From assembly GCA_017858135.1 (NCBI GenBank), contig JAFMBY010000008.1, forward strand, positions 1-45,824: DNA of 45,824 bases, written 5' to 3'. This stretch comes from Porticoccaceae bacterium. Its GTDB lineage: Bacteria; Pseudomonadota; Gammaproteobacteria; Pseudomonadales; Porticoccaceae. A program made the translations under genes and the position numbers. Positions 1 through 9,213 of this stretch are shown here, in pieces. Under the pieces are notes generated by a model. The model searched no databases, had not been told where the DNA came from, and was given only the letters and a program-made list of their open reading frames with translations. Each line of letters starts with the position of its first letter. Position 1 is the stretch's first letter.

Positions 1-317
1 ATTGCCACGGGCTGAGGCTCCATTGCCGCTCGCTGAGGCTCCTGCTGCTGTGGCTCGACTGCCTGAGCGTCCTCGTCAGTCTCGATCTCAATGGCAAACA
101 GCGGCGAGTGCACTTTGGCGATATCCCCTGCAGCGTGAAACAGTTTGGTCACGCGACCGCTATACATCGAGGGAATCTCAACAATTGCCTTGTCGGTACT
201 GACATCGACAACCACTTGATCCTCTTCGATGGTGTCGCCCTCGCGGACCTTCCACTCGATCACTTCACATTCAACTATGCCTTCGCCAATATCTGGCAAG
301 ATAAACTCTTTGTTCAT
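1..317 (-). CDS. bkdB: Branched-chain 2-oxoacid dehydrogenase E2 (lipoyl acyltransferase), N-terminal part, cut by window edge
   Basis: The 105 visible residues form a biotinyl/lipoyl domain. It opens MNKEFILPDIGEG, has the lipoylation motif DKA within VDVSTDKAIVEIPS at about residue 43, and then runs into an Ala/Pro/Gln/Glu-rich linker typical of E2 subunits. The catalytic acyltransferase domain lies beyond the window edge. E2 accepts the acyl group made by E1 and passes it to CoA in the cytoplasmic complex. Two in-frame ATGs are adjacent (320 and 317); 317 is chosen because AAGGAG lies at better spacing. The gene follows E1 beta by about 20 bp on the same strand. A pyruvate or 2-oxoglutarate E2 is possible from the lipoyl domain alone, but the E1 neighbours favour the branched-chain complex. 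Confidence 0.9.
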   Translation of the reverse strand, partial: MNKEFILPDIGEGIVECEVIEWKVREGDTIEEDQVVVDVSTDKAIVEIPSMYSGRVTKLFHAAGDIAKVHSPLFAIEIETDEDAQAVEPQQQEPQRAAMEPQPVA

Positions 318-337
318 CATTCGCTCCTTGTGCTCAA

Positions 338-1360
338 TTAATAGCTGACCGTGGTCTTGATCGCTTCAACGATTTTTAAATAGTCAGGCAGATAATATTT
401 TTCCTGCGCGAGCGGGAAAGGGGTGTCCAAACCGGCAACTCGAGCAATTGGAGCTTCAAGATTGAGGAAACAGTGTTGCTGAATGGTCGCAGCGATCTCG
501 CCAGCAAAGCCACCGGTCAGCGGCGCCTCATGGCTAATCACTAGGCGCCCAGTTTTGCGTACCGAGTGGGCCACCGTCTCTCGATCCCAAGGCAGCAGCG
601 TGCACAGATCAATTACCTCGCAGGCAATACCTTCATTGGCCACTAATTGTGCCGCCTTATTTATCTGAATCATCTGTGCACCCCAGCCCAGCAGAGTAAT
701 ATCAGTGCCAACTTGCACCACCTCAGCCGCACCCAATGGCAACTCATAATCCTGCTCTGGGACCTCGCCAGTCGAGGCGCGATAAATGGCTTTGGGTTCA
801 AAAAAGATAACCGGGTCTGGATCGCGAATCGCTGCCAATAACAGTCCCTTGGCTTGATAGGGATTGCTCGGCACCACTACTTTTAAACCCGCGGTGTGAC
901 AAAAATAGGCTTCGGGTGACTGCGAGTGGTAGAGGCCACCGTCAATACCACCGCCATAAGGCGCGCGAATCGTCAGCCCGCCACAGTTAAATTGATCGCC
1001 ACTGCGATAGCGGAATTTGGCGGCTTCATTAACAATCTGATCGAAGGCGGGAAAGATATAGTCAGCAAATTGAATCTCTGCCACTGCCAGCGAGCCCTGT
1101 GCGGCCAGGCCGATCGCGAACCCGGCTATACCCTGCTCAGTTAAGGGTGTATTAAAGCAGCGCAGTGAACTGTGCTTTTCCTGCAAATGGCTGGTGGCTC
1201 TAAACACACCGCCAAATTTACCGACATCTTCTCCCAGACAGACAACCCGCGGATCAACTGTCATGGCGGTATCCAGAGCGCTGTTGACTGCTTGCAGCAG
1301 ATTCATGCGTTTGGTGGCGGGCGCTGCGGTGGCGGCTTTAGAGAGAGCTCGCTGATTCAT
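338..1360 (-). CDS. bkdA2: Branched-chain 2-oxoacid dehydrogenase E1 subunit beta
   Basis: The 340-residue protein has the transketolase pyrimidine-binding and C-terminal domains of E1 beta subunits. Visible landmarks are [15 protein letters not shown] near residue 42, [15 protein letters not shown] near 95 and [21 protein letters not shown] near 145, close to Pseudomonas BkdA2. With E1 alpha it decarboxylates the oxo-acids of leucine, isoleucine and valine using ThDP and charges the lipoyl arm of E2. Its ATG overlaps the E1 alpha stop (ATGA-type overlap), so translation is probably coupled. A second Met at residue 19 could be the true start, since homologues usually begin closer to it. Confidence 0.95.
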   Translation of the reverse strand: MNQRALSKAATAAPATKRMNLLQAVNSALDTAMTVDPRVVCLGEDVGKFGGVFRATSHLQEKHSSLRCFNTPLTEQGIAGFAIGLAAQGSLAVAEIQFADYIFPAFDQIVNEAAKFRYRSGDQFNCGGLTIRAPYGGGIDGGLYHSQSPEAYFCHTAGLKVVVPSNPYQAKGLLLAAIRDPDPVIFFEPKAIYRASTGEVPEQDYELPLGAAEVVQVGTDITLLGWGAQMIQINKAAQLVANEGIACEVIDLCTLLPWDRETVAHSVRKTGRLVISHEAPLTGGFAGEIAATIQQHCFLNLEAPIARVAGLDTPFPLAQEKYYLPDYLKIVEAIKTTVSY

Positions 1361-2583
1361 TTCGCCCCCTCCCTTGACTGTTTGTCGGCGGGATAATCAT
1401 CGGGGTATTTAGCAATATGTTTTTCCAGTGCCTGCAGCTGCTCGCGCAGATGCGCCGGTGGGGTTTGATAAACATCATTGATCAGCTCTTGCAATACCGG
1501 CTTGGCGCGCTTTTCGGCTAGTTTGAGCTGTTCGAGAATCTCCTTGCGAAACCCTGCCTGCAGAGCGACATCACGCTCTTCATCCCACCAGCCCTGCTTC
1601 AAGAGCCAGTTTTTCATTCGACTAATGGGATCTTTTTCGCGCCATTGCTGCTCTTCATCACGGCTGCGATAACCGCTTGGATCATCCGAGGTTGAGTGGG
1701 CACCAAGTCGGTAACTCATGGTTTCGATCAATACTGGCTGTTGCTCTTCGACGGCTATTTTTCGCGCAGCGACTGCGGCGCTGTAGACTGCGAGAATATC
1801 GTTGCCATCGACACGAATAGTTTTAATGCCATAACCGACACCGCGCGAGGCGATACCGTCTCCGGCGTATTGTTCGGCGGCGGGTGTAGAGATCGCATAA
1901 CCATTGTTGCGGGCGACAAATACCACCGGGCATTTGAGCACTGCTGCCATATTTAAACCGGCGTGAAAATCCCCTTCTGAGGCGGCTCCTTCGCCGAAAT
2001 AACACAGTGTGCAGGCGCTATTTCCTGCCAGTTTCTGGCCATAGGCATAGCCCGCTGCCTGCGGAATCTGTGTCGCCAATGGCGAGCTGATGGTCATAAA
2101 GTGTAGATCTCGACTGCCGTAGTGAACCGGCATCTGGCGGCCTTTGCCAAGATCTTCAGCATTGCTAAAAAGCTGATTCATAAACTGCTCGGTGGTAAAA
2201 CCGCGAAAGCGTATCGCCAACTGCTCGCGATACTGCCCCATTACCATATCGTCGTGCTTAAACGCCGCAATGGTCCCGGCGACGGAGGCTTCTTCGCCAG
2301 TGCAGGTGAGATAAAAACTCAGCCGCCCCTGGCGCTGTGCACCGACCATGCGCTCATCGAGAAGGCGGGTGTAGACCATATCGGCATAGATTTTTTTTGC
2401 CAACTCAGTGGACATCGGCGCAGCGGCGGCGCCGGCGACCATTTCGCCATCGGCCTGAAGTTGTGTCAGCGTGGGAATGGTTAAAGAGGCTCCGTCCAAA
2501 AAGACTGGGGTAGTCATTCGCAGGGACTGTTTAGCATTTCGCTCGGGCGGTACTACATTCTGTGGGGGTTTTTTAACTGCCAT
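1357..2583 (-). CDS. bkdA1: Branched-chain 2-oxoacid dehydrogenase E1 subunit alpha
   Basis: This is the ThDP-dependent E1 alpha subunit, 408 residues from the ATG at 2583. The start is preceded by AGGTG; the reading frame upstream offers only a TTG. The ThDP motif is visible as [15 protein letters not shown] followed by ARNNGYAIS, and the conserved serine-rich regulatory loop as [18 protein letters not shown]. It heads the minus-strand E1 alpha-E1 beta-E2 operon. The Lrp-type gene transcribed divergently and the adjacent leucine dehydrogenase place it in branched-chain amino acid catabolism rather than pyruvate oxidation. Confidence 0.95.
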   Translation of the reverse strand: MAVKKPPQNVVPPERNAKQSLRMTTPVFLDGASLTIPTLTQLQADGEMVAGAAAAPMSTELAKKIYADMVYTRLLDERMVGAQRQGRLSFYLTCTGEEASVAGTIAAFKHDDMVMGQYREQLAIRFRGFTTEQFMNQLFSNAEDLGKGRQMPVHYGSRDLHFMTISSPLATQIPQAAGYAYGQKLAGNSACTLCYFGEGAASEGDFHAGLNMAAVLKCPVVFVARNNGYAISTPAAEQYAGDGIASRGVGYGIKTIRVDGNDILAVYSAAVAARKIAVEEQQPVLIETMSYRLGAHSTSDDPSGYRSRDEEQQWREKDPISRMKNWLLKQGWWDEERDVALQAGFRKEILEQLKLAEKRAKPVLQELINDVYQTPPAHLREQLQALEKHIAKYPDDYPADKQSREGAK

Positions 2584-2704
2584 ATAACACCTCAAACCGT
2601 TGCGCTATCAGTCAGACACGTTGGCTTAATCTCAGCGTCTAAAAAGCGACCTTTTAAGTCTTATTTATAGCTGTAAAATTAGCATGAGGAGCGCTAGAGA
2701 ATCC

Positions 2705-2725
2705 TGCCAAAGTATTGGTTTGGCA
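2705..2725. promoter_or_regulatory. Palindrome between bkd operon and Lrp-type regulator; candidate operator
   Basis: TGCCAAA and TTTGGCA form perfect 7-bp arms around a 7-bp spacer. The site lies in the 331-bp divergent interval between bkdA1 and the Lrp/AsnC gene, about 122 bp from the bkdA1 start. Lrp-family BkdR activates bkd in Pseudomonas, so a regulator site is plausible. The sequence does not show which protein binds. The rest of the interval is AT-rich with no gene. Confidence 0.35.
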
Positions 2726-2914
2726 CCCCTCGCCAAGACATTTAATTGCGTAAAAATACATCAAATTAGTGATTTATTGTGCTTATTTGCCTACATTAAT
2801 AAAACATACCAAACATTTTCAAAGCTATGGCATTATCTGATCTAATGGTTTCGCTCGATTAAGCCTTTAAATCAACCTAAAACATATCAGTAACGGCTAA
2901 AAAGCAGACGTTTT

Positions 2915-3391
2915 ATGACTGACTACAAACTCGACAATATTGACTGGAAGATATTGGATATTCTGCAATCAGATGCCAGCATTTCTAACTTGGAACTCTC
3001 TGAGCGGGTATTTCTATCTCCCTCACCCTGCTCCAGACGAGTAAAAAACCTGGAAACTCTCGGTTATATCTCACGGCGGGTCACACTAATTGACCCGCGA
3101 AAAGTCGGTCTGCCTGTTACGGTTTTTGTCCAAGTAACCATGCATCATCAGGTGAAAAAGGACCTCGATCATTTTGCTCAGCAGGTGCTCGACTGGCCGC
3201 AAGTAATGGAGTGCTATCTGATGACCGGCGATTTTGATTATCTGATTCGTGTGGTGACACCAGATCTATTTGCCTATCAAGAATTTCTTGACCAGCTAAC
3301 CCAAGTCAGTGGTGTCGATCATGTTAAGAGTAGCTTCTCGCTCAAGCCGATTTGCTATAAAACAGAGCTGCCGCTGGGACATTTAATTTAA
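2915..3391 (+). CDS. Lrp/AsnC family transcriptional regulator, probable regulator of bkd
   Basis: This 158-residue protein has an N-terminal winged helix-turn-helix (LDNIDWKILDILQSDAS, then LSERVFLSPSPCSRRVKNLE, residues 6-50). The C-terminal RAM/AsnC ligand domain is recognised by QVMECYLMTGDFDYLIRVV and the terminal SFSLKPICYKTELPL. Length and layout are normal for the family. It is divergent from the bkd operon and ends 1 bp before the convergent leucine dehydrogenase stop, so it likely senses an amino acid and controls one or both units. That target assignment rests on position and on analogy with BkdR. No strong ribosome-binding site precedes the ATG. Confidence 0.9.
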   Translation: MTDYKLDNIDWKILDILQSDASISNLELSERVFLSPSPCSRRVKNLETLGYISRRVTLIDPRKVGLPVTVFVQVTMHHQVKKDLDHFAQQVLDWPQVMECYLMTGDFDYLIRVVTPDLFAYQEFLDQLTQVSGVDHVKSSFSLKPICYKTELPLGHLI

Positions 3392-3392
3392 G

Positions 3393-4508
3393 CTAAACTA
3401 AACTGCCTAAAGGAGTCGCTGCCAAGCCCGATTGTCCGATACTTTTAGGATCAGTAAAGCGCTCCTCAGCGACCCGATCAGCTATCACAAAGGTCGGTAT
3501 ATTTTCATTATCGCTGCGCACAAATATTTCTCTCAACGTGGCCGCAATGCCCTCAACCTTAGTGTTTAAATCGTCGGCATAGTTGTCTGCACCATAATTG
3601 TCCTCGATCATTTTGCGCTGATAGAAGACATCAATAATTCCCCCGGCATTAACCACATAATCGGGCGCATACAAAATTCCACGCCTGTGCAATTGATAGC
3701 CGTGCTCCACTGAGGCCAACTGGTTATTGGCTGCTCCGGCAATAATTGAAGCCTTGAGCTGCGCAATACTCTTATCATTGATTGCAGCGCCCAGAGCACA
3801 GGGAGCAAAGACATCGACCTCCAGCGAAAAAATCTTGTCGCCCGCCACGGCAGTCGCCTTGAGCTCACGCACCGCACGATCAACATTGGCCTGAATAATA
3901 TCGCTGACATAGAGCGTCGCACCGGCATCGGCAAGCTGCGCGGCCAAACGATAACCGACACTGCCAAGCCCTTGAATAGCCACTTTAGTACCCTTTAAAT
4001 CAGTGCGCCCAAGCTTGTGATAAACCGCTTCACGGAGGCTGACAAAAACACCATAAGCCGTACTCGGAGATGGATCGCCGCCGTGGGCTGAGATCTGATT
4101 TATGCCGCTGACATAACTGGTACGCTCGCCGATTTTCTGTATATCGGCAACCGAGGTGCCAGAGTCCTCAGCGGTGATATAACGGCCGCCAAGTCCGTCG
4201 ATAAAATCCCCCATTGCATGCAGCAATGCACCCGTTTTGGCGTTCGCAGGATCGCCAATAATCACCGCTTTGCCACCGCCAAGCTGCAAGTTGGCGAGGG
4301 CCGACTTATAGGTCATGCCGCGAGACAAGCGCAACACATCGGTCAGCGCTTCATCATCTGAGATATACGGCCACATGCGACATCCGCCTAGGGCCGGCCC
4401 TAGATTGGTATTGTGCACAGCAATAATTGCCTTGAGACCCGATGCAGGATCGTTAAAAAAAGCGACCTGCTGATGATTATCAAATTCGTGATGAGAGAAA
4501 ACGGACAT
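3393..4508 (-). CDS. ldh: Leucine dehydrogenase (Glu/Leu/Phe/Val dehydrogenase family)
   Basis: The 371-residue enzyme catalyses NAD-dependent oxidative deamination of leucine and related amino acids to 2-oxo acids, the substrates of the neighbouring BKD complex. The catalytic lysine is K80 in [10 protein letters not shown]. The substrate region [13 protein letters not shown], the second conserved region [14 protein letters not shown] and the dinucleotide motif GLGSVG in the C-terminal Rossmann domain are all present. Length and K80 position match Bacillus leucine dehydrogenases. Valine or phenylalanine preference cannot be excluded. It faces the Lrp gene with a 1-bp gap. Confidence 0.93.
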   Translation of the reverse strand: MSVFSHHEFDNHQQVAFFNDPASGLKAIIAVHNTNLGPALGGCRMWPYISDDEALTDVLRLSRGMTYKSALANLQLGGGKAVIIGDPANAKTGALLHAMGDFIDGLGGRYITAEDSGTSVADIQKIGERTSYVSGINQISAHGGDPSPSTAYGVFVSLREAVYHKLGRTDLKGTKVAIQGLGSVGYRLAAQLADAGATLYVSDIIQANVDRAVRELKATAVAGDKIFSLEVDVFAPCALGAAINDKSIAQLKASIIAGAANNQLASVEHGYQLHRRGILYAPDYVVNAGGIIDVFYQRKMIEDNYGADNYADDLNTKVEGIAATLREIFVRSDNENIPTFVIADRVAEERFTDPKSIGQSGLAATPLGSLV

Positions 4509-4808
4509 TCCCCGGCTCCGGTTGCGTTGGACTAATTAAGCTAAATTTTAGCCGCGGCAGCGAGGAGAAAAATTGCGCGTTTTACGGAAAAAGTTAGCGC
4601 TTTAGCAGCGCGACAAGGATTTGATGGGGAAAATGAAATTATTAACCAAACACGCCACAGAAGTGCTTTTTTGGCAACCTGAGCTGCGCTTTTAATTCGT
4701 CTTTTAAGGCTTCTTTTTAGTCGCCTTTCGACATTTATTTCCTCACATAAGGTTGCCTTAAGGATTGGCGAATAATCTAGCCTTATCAATCTGAGGAAAA
4801 TAGTCAAT
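4509..4808. other. AT-rich divergent intergenic region, no gene seen
   Basis: These 300 bp separate the divergent ldh and hemolysin-type genes and should hold both promoters. An SD-like TGAGGA precedes the plus-strand ATG at 4809. No convincing -35/-10 pair, FNR-type site or long hairpin was found. A minus-strand open frame across it has no family features and is AT-driven. Confidence 0.5.
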
Positions 4809-5534
4809 ATGACCAGTGCAACCACTTATCAACAATCTAACTCCCCGGCATCATCGCTGCGCTGGCTCGGTCGTTCACTGACGTCAGCGCCAGATTTTCA
4901 GCTCCACACAGTCAACTCGTTGGAGCGGGACAAGGTAGAGACTTATATCAGGGATCAGTTTCGGCTCATCTACAACGCCAAGATCAGTAACTTTATGCCT
5001 TACCTAATCACCATGAACTGCGAGGACGGCATCAGCGCAACTGCCGGTATGCGCCCAGCCGATCAGCAACCGTTATTTCTTGAGCAATATCTGCCACAAA
5101 CTGTTGAGCAAAGAATTGCCACTTTGACGAATGCGCCCACTAGCCGGCGACATATTGTTGAAATTGGCAACCTCGCTGCCACCCGTCGCGGCAGCAGTCA
5201 GCTACTATTTTTGATTTTGACCGGCCTGCTCAATTGCACACAGTTTGAGTGGATTGTCTTTACTGGCAACTCCCTGGTTGCCAAGTCGCTGCAACGTCTC
5301 GGTATCGAACTACACAATCTCGGTGATGCCGATCCGGATCACCTAGCGCACGAAAAAATATCGGATTGGGGTTCTTATTATCAGGGCAACCCCCATGTCT
5401 TCGCCGCCAATATCGCACAGGGCAAGCACGCCATGGACAGTAGCCGAATGGTTAGTCCTATCTTTGACCTCTATGCCGAGACCATCGAACGTCTCGCAAA
5501 AACGATAAATAGTCGAGTGCGCTCTTATGCTTAA
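4809..5534 (+). CDS. Thermostable-hemolysin family protein (GNAT-like acyltransferase fold)
   Basis: The 241-residue protein resembles the Vibrio delta-VPH 'thermostable hemolysin' family. The conserved core HIVEIGNLAATRRG (about 115-128) and a C-terminal SDWGSYYQGNPHVFA segment (about 188-202) are visible. It has no signal peptide and no membrane segment, so a secreted toxin role is unlikely. The fold is thought to be related to GNAT/autoinducer-synthase acyltransferases. It opens the operon and overlaps the next gene by 8 bp; that gene encodes an acyl-activating enzyme, consistent with acyl transfer to an unknown acceptor. The biochemical function is inferred, not known. Confidence 0.75.
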   Translation: MTSATTYQQSNSPASSLRWLGRSLTSAPDFQLHTVNSLERDKVETYIRDQFRLIYNAKISNFMPYLITMNCEDGISATAGMRPADQQPLFLEQYLPQTVEQRIATLTNAPTSRRHIVEIGNLAATRRGSSQLLFLILTGLLNCTQFEWIVFTGNSLVAKSLQRLGIELHNLGDADPDHLAHEKISDWGSYYQGNPHVFAANIAQGKHAMDSSRMVSPIFDLYAETIERLAKTINSRVRSYA

Positions 5535-7035
5535 CCTGTTGGCACAACTTGACCAGATGGATGGCAACCCCATTGTTCTCAAAGACAGCTCACAGCAACT
5601 ATGCAAAAAGCCGTTACTTGATTCCTGTCGGAAATTGATTGCCACTCTTAAAGCCTGCAATAGCAAAACTGTTGCGTTATTTGGCGATAACAGCAGTGAC
5701 TGGGTAATTATTGATCTGGCCTGTCAGCAAGCCGATATCTGTCTGGTCCCGATCCCGACCTTTTTCTCTCAGACTCAGATCAATCATCTGTTTCATAGTC
5801 TCGCCATCGACACAGTGCTCTGCCAATTGAGCCAACCCTTTGTGGCTATCCCCAACATTAGGCATCGAGCACAGCAGGCAGTGCTTGAGGGGCGCTTTCA
5901 GTTGTTGCAGGTAAGTTGTCAGGGATGCGCTTCGGAACTGCCTGAGGGCACACAGAAAATCACCTTTACGTCAGGCTCCACCGGTCAACCAAAAGGTGTC
6001 TGCCTGAGTGTTGAGCAGCAGCTGCTGCAGGCCGCTACGCTGGCCAGCGCCGTTGCTCTGGATAAACCGAGACATCTTTGCCTGCTGCCTCTGAGCACGT
6101 TACTGGAGAATATCGCCGGCATTTATACGCCGTTGATGTGCGGTGGTGAAGTGATCACTCCAAGTCTCGCGGAGATTGGTTTTCAGGGCAGTTCGTCACT
6201 GGATGCGCAGCAATTTTGTCGCACCATTAGCGCCTACAGTCCGCACAGTATGATTCTCACACCACAGTTGTTAGTGGTCGCTATCGCCGCTGTCAAACAG
6301 GGCTGGCAGCCACCAGCGTCGCTCAAATTTGTCGCCGTCGGTGGGGGTAGAGTTGCCGCGCAACTGCTAGCCGAGGCTCACCAGCACGGCATCCCCGCCT
6401 ATGAAGGCTATGGCCTTTCCGAATGCGCCTCGGTGGTTAGCCTGAATACTAGAGCAGAGAGTGCAGTGGGCACCAGTGGTCGACCCCTGCCCCACCTTCT
6501 GGTCTCTATTAACGAAGGTGAAATCATGGTGTCTGGCAATGCCATGTTGGGCTACGCAGGAGAACCCGACAGCTGGGGCCAAGAGATCATAAAAACCGGT
6601 GATATGGGCAGTCTCGACAGCCAGGGATTTCTAACCATTAACGGGCGCAGTAAAAATCTGTTGATCTCGAGCTTTGGTCGCAATATTAATCCCGAGTGGG
6701 TTGAGAGCGAACTGCTTGCCAACACAGTGATCGCCGATGCGGTGGTCTACGGTGATGCGCAACCACACTGTGTGGCACTGCTCCATCCGCGCGACCCACA
6801 GTTGGCCGACAGCTCGATACAGCAAATTGTCGATCAGGTTAACGTTGGCTTACCCGATTATGCGCGCATTGTTAACTGGCACCGACTACAACAGCCACTG
6901 AACAGCCAGCCAGGATTATTTACAGACAATGGACGGCCAGTCAGAGCCGCCATTGCCGCTCACTACCAACAACACTTAGACGGCCTGTATCAGCAACAGG
7001 CACAAGTCATTTCTCTCGAGGACGCCACGCGATGA
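5527..7035 (+). CDS. AMP-binding acyl-adenylate/acyl-CoA ligase-like enzyme
   Basis: The 502-residue ANL-superfamily protein probably activates a carboxylic acid, likely a fatty acid, with ATP. The phosphate-binding A3 motif TFTSGSTGQPKGV is at 146-158, the A5 motif is YEGYGLSECASV, A7 is TGDMG and A8 is GRSKNLLISSFGRNINPEW. At the A10 position, where most members carry a catalytic lysine, the sequence reads LFTDNGRPVRAAI (about 463-475), so arginine replaces lysine. The enzyme might therefore work without the usual adenylation chemistry or with a partner. It overlaps the genes on both sides by 8 and 4 bp. Confidence 0.88.
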   Translation: MLNLLAQLDQMDGNPIVLKDSSQQLCKKPLLDSCRKLIATLKACNSKTVALFGDNSSDWVIIDLACQQADICLVPIPTFFSQTQINHLFHSLAIDTVLCQLSQPFVAIPNIRHRAQQAVLEGRFQLLQVSCQGCASELPEGTQKITFTSGSTGQPKGVCLSVEQQLLQAATLASAVALDKPRHLCLLPLSTLLENIAGIYTPLMCGGEVITPSLAEIGFQGSSSLDAQQFCRTISAYSPHSMILTPQLLVVAIAAVKQGWQPPASLKFVAVGGGRVAAQLLAEAHQHGIPAYEGYGLSECASVVSLNTRAESAVGTSGRPLPHLLVSINEGEIMVSGNAMLGYAGEPDSWGQEIIKTGDMGSLDSQGFLTINGRSKNLLISSFGRNINPEWVESELLANTVIADAVVYGDAQPHCVALLHPRDPQLADSSIQQIVDQVNVGLPDYARIVNWHRLQQPLNSQPGLFTDNGRPVRAAIAAHYQQHLDGLYQQQAQVISLEDATR

Positions 7036-7703
7036 ATTTTTTTGACCAGCTACAAGACGCTACAAGCAACGAGCGCGCCACGCTATTTTCAGCACCGATT
7101 ATTGATGCCGCTCTAAAAGGTGGGGTCAGTCTCGATCAGTACGTGGCTTTTTTAACCCAGGCCTATCACCACGTTAAACACACAGTGCCACTATTGATGG
7201 CCACTGGCAGTCGTCTCAGCGAAGACAAAGAATGGCTGCGCAATGCGGTAGCAGAGTACATTGAAGAAGAGCTCGGGCATCAAGAATGGATACTTAACGA
7301 TATCGCCGCCTGCGGTGTAGACAAGGAGTCAGTGCGTCACAGTCGCCCCAACATGGCTACCGAACTGATGGTCAGCTATGCCTATGACACGATCCAGCGG
7401 ATTAACCCGTTGGGGTTCTTCGGTATGGTGCACGTGCTCGAAGGTACCAGTATTAGTATTGCCGATAGTGCCGCTGACCATATCCGTGAAAGTTTGTCGC
7501 TGCCAAAAAAAGCTTTTTCCTATCTCTACTCCCACGGTTCACTGGATCAGGAGCATGTCGAGTTTTTTAAAAACCTGATGAACAAGATCGAAGACCCAGC
7601 AGAACAGAGGCAGATTATCGATTCGGCAAAGGTGTTTTATACCCTCTATGGCAATATTTTCCGCTCCCTGACCGAAACGTCTGCATTGACACTGGCGGCC
7701 TAA
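7032..7703 (+). CDS. Heme-oxygenase-like diiron oxidase/oxygenase (iron-containing redox enzyme family)
   Basis: This 223-residue all-helical protein belongs to the TenA/PqqC/UndA-like HDO superfamily. A full putative metal-ligand set is visible: E80 and H83 in EEELGHQEW, E137 in HVLEGTS, and H168, D172 and H175 in SHGSLDQEHVEF. The spacings (E-x2-H, H-x3-D-x2-H) match what I recall for UndA-type enzymes, which cleave or desaturate fatty acids, and other HDOs acting on amino acids. Its start overlaps the ligase stop (ATGA type), so the two are probably made together, suggesting an activated acyl substrate or product. The exact reaction is unknown. Confidence 0.85.
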   Translation: MNFFDQLQDATSNERATLFSAPIIDAALKGGVSLDQYVAFLTQAYHHVKHTVPLLMATGSRLSEDKEWLRNAVAEYIEEELGHQEWILNDIAACGVDKESVRHSRPNMATELMVSYAYDTIQRINPLGFFGMVHVLEGTSISIADSAADHIRESLSLPKKAFSYLYSHGSLDQEHVEFFKNLMNKIEDPAEQRQIIDSAKVFYTLYGNIFRSLTETSALTLAA

Positions 7704-7729
7704 TAGAGCAACGACGATTCCAAGGAAAA

Positions 7730-8530
7730 ATGATGCAACTGAATAACAAAAATATTCTCTTAACCGGCGCCACAGGCGGTATTGGTAAGGCTATTGCAAT
7801 TCGTCTAAACGCCGCAGGGGCGACTGTCTCGTTGGTGGGTCGCAAGCGTGCCACGTTGACGCCGCTGCTTGGTTCAATCGGCCCGCAGCACCATCTACTG
7901 GTTGCCGACATTAACAGTGTCGAAGGTCGCCATTCGATAGCTGAGCACTGCGCAACGAAAGCGATAGATGTCGTGATTAACTGCGCCGGTGTGCTTGATT
8001 TCGGTCTCTATGAAGTGCAGGAAAAAAGCAGTATTGAAGCGATGATGGTGACTAATTTGCTGTCGCCCATGCTGCTCTGCCAGCAGCTTATTGCCAACCT
8101 AAAGTTGCGCCCCGAGGCGGCGATCATCAATGTCGGTTCGATCTTTGGTAGCATCGGCCATCCGGGATTCACTGCTTACTGTGCCAGTAAACATGGCTTA
8201 CGCGGCTTCACAGAGGCACTCGAGCGGGAGCTGGCTGATACCAACATTAAGGTAGGCTACTTGGCGCCTCGAGCCACGGACACTGAGTTTAACTCAGCTG
8301 AGGTACTCGCCTTCAACAAGGCCGTGGGTAACAGTATGGACAGTCCCGATTTGGTCGCCGCTGAATTAATTCAATTGCTTGAGCGCGACCAGCCAAGGCG
8401 CTTTATGGGTTGGCCCGAAAAGCTGTTTGTCAAAATCAATGGACTATTTCCCAACATTGTCAGCCGCGCACTGACTAAAAACCTTCCAATTATAAAACAA
8501 CATACTAAATTAGGATCACCCCGAGGATAA
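7730..8530 (+). CDS. Short-chain dehydrogenase/reductase
   Basis: The 266-residue Rossmann-fold oxidoreductase shows the cofactor motif TGATGGIG at 12-19, NCAG at 84-87 and the catalytic triad S137, Y150, K154 (YCASK). It likely interconverts a carbonyl and an alcohol on the product of the preceding enzymes, with NAD(P)H. RVGRKR-type basic residues after beta-2 (VGRKR, 36-40) favour NADPH, an inference only. Two overlapping ATGs exist (7730 and 7733) behind AAGGA. It lies 26 bp after the HDO gene and 4 bp before the TPR gene. Confidence 0.9.
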   Translation: MMQLNNKNILLTGATGGIGKAIAIRLNAAGATVSLVGRKRATLTPLLGSIGPQHHLLVADINSVEGRHSIAEHCATKAIDVVINCAGVLDFGLYEVQEKSSIEAMMVTNLLSPMLLCQQLIANLKLRPEAAIINVGSIFGSIGHPGFTAYCASKHGLRGFTEALERELADTNIKVGYLAPRATDTEFNSAEVLAFNKAVGNSMDSPDLVAAELIQLLERDQPRRFMGWPEKLFVKINGLFPNIVSRALTKNLPIIKQHTKLGSPRG

Positions 8531-8534
8531 CTCC

Positions 8535-9194
8535 ATGGATATAACAGGATTAAAACAGGCCATTTTCGGTATCACACTCAGCCTGCTCTGCAGTGCCTCC
8601 GCACAGGCAGATTCGCACACTGAGATAATCGATGCGATTAGCCAATTACAAAAGGCCTGGGCCGAAGTAAACTACCAGAGCGAGGGCAAAGAACAGACCG
8701 AAGATTTTATTGAACTGATCGCCGCAGCTGATGCGCTGGTTGCAGACCACCCAGAAGCTGCGCCAGCCTACGTATGGCGTGGTATTATCCAATCGACCTA
8801 CGCTGGCGCAAAAGGAGGCCTTGGAGCGCTGAAACTTGCCAAGGCGGCGAAAGCCGATTTGGAGCAGGCGCTAGCGCTTGATCCAGAGACCATGAACGGC
8901 TCTGTCTATACCAGTTTGGGGACCCTGTACTTTAATGTGCCGGGCTGGCCAATTGGCTTTGGCAATGACAAAAAAGCTGAACAGCTATTATTAAAAGCGC
9001 TGACCTTAAACCCAGATGGCATCGACAGTAATTATTTTTATGCCAGCTATCTGCAAGCTAAGGGCCGTAATAATGAAGCCAAGCAGTTCTTCCTGAAAGC
9101 GCAAAATGCCGCACCTCGCCGTGATCGTCCACTGGCCGATGCCGGCAGACAAAAGGAAATTGCCGAGGCGTTAGCAACACTTGAAACAGATTAA
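8535..9194 (+). CDS. Exported TPR-repeat protein
   Basis: The 219-residue protein has a Sec signal peptide ending near residue 25 (SLLCSASAQA before DSHTE). Helical repeats of TPR type follow, with an A-A-YVWRG helix near 76, the LEQALALDPETMNGSVYTSLG pair near 110 and KALTLNPDGIDSNYFYASYL near 155. It is probably a periplasmic scaffold that binds a partner protein. The partner is not evident; the operon offers enzymes, a sensor kinase and an iron permease system. No catalytic motif is visible. Confidence 0.8.
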   Translation: MDITGLKQAIFGITLSLLCSASAQADSHTEIIDAISQLQKAWAEVNYQSEGKEQTEDFIELIAAADALVADHPEAAPAYVWRGIIQSTYAGAKGGLGALKLAKAAKADLEQALALDPETMNGSVYTSLGTLYFNVPGWPIGFGNDKKAEQLLLKALTLNPDGIDSNYFYASYLQAKGRNNEAKQFFLKAQNAAPRRDRPLADAGRQKEIAEALATLETD

Positions 9195-9213
9195 AAATAA
9201 CGAGTGACGACCC

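Noticed and set aside
4541-4825. Minus-strand open frame in the ldh-hemolysin gap
   Set aside because: Lys/Arg/Leu-rich and AT-driven with no domain, and it overlaps the start of the hemolysin-type gene.
4809-5534. Secreted hemolysin toxin
   Set aside because: No signal peptide or membrane-active segment. The operon context and family relation point to an acyltransferase-like enzyme.
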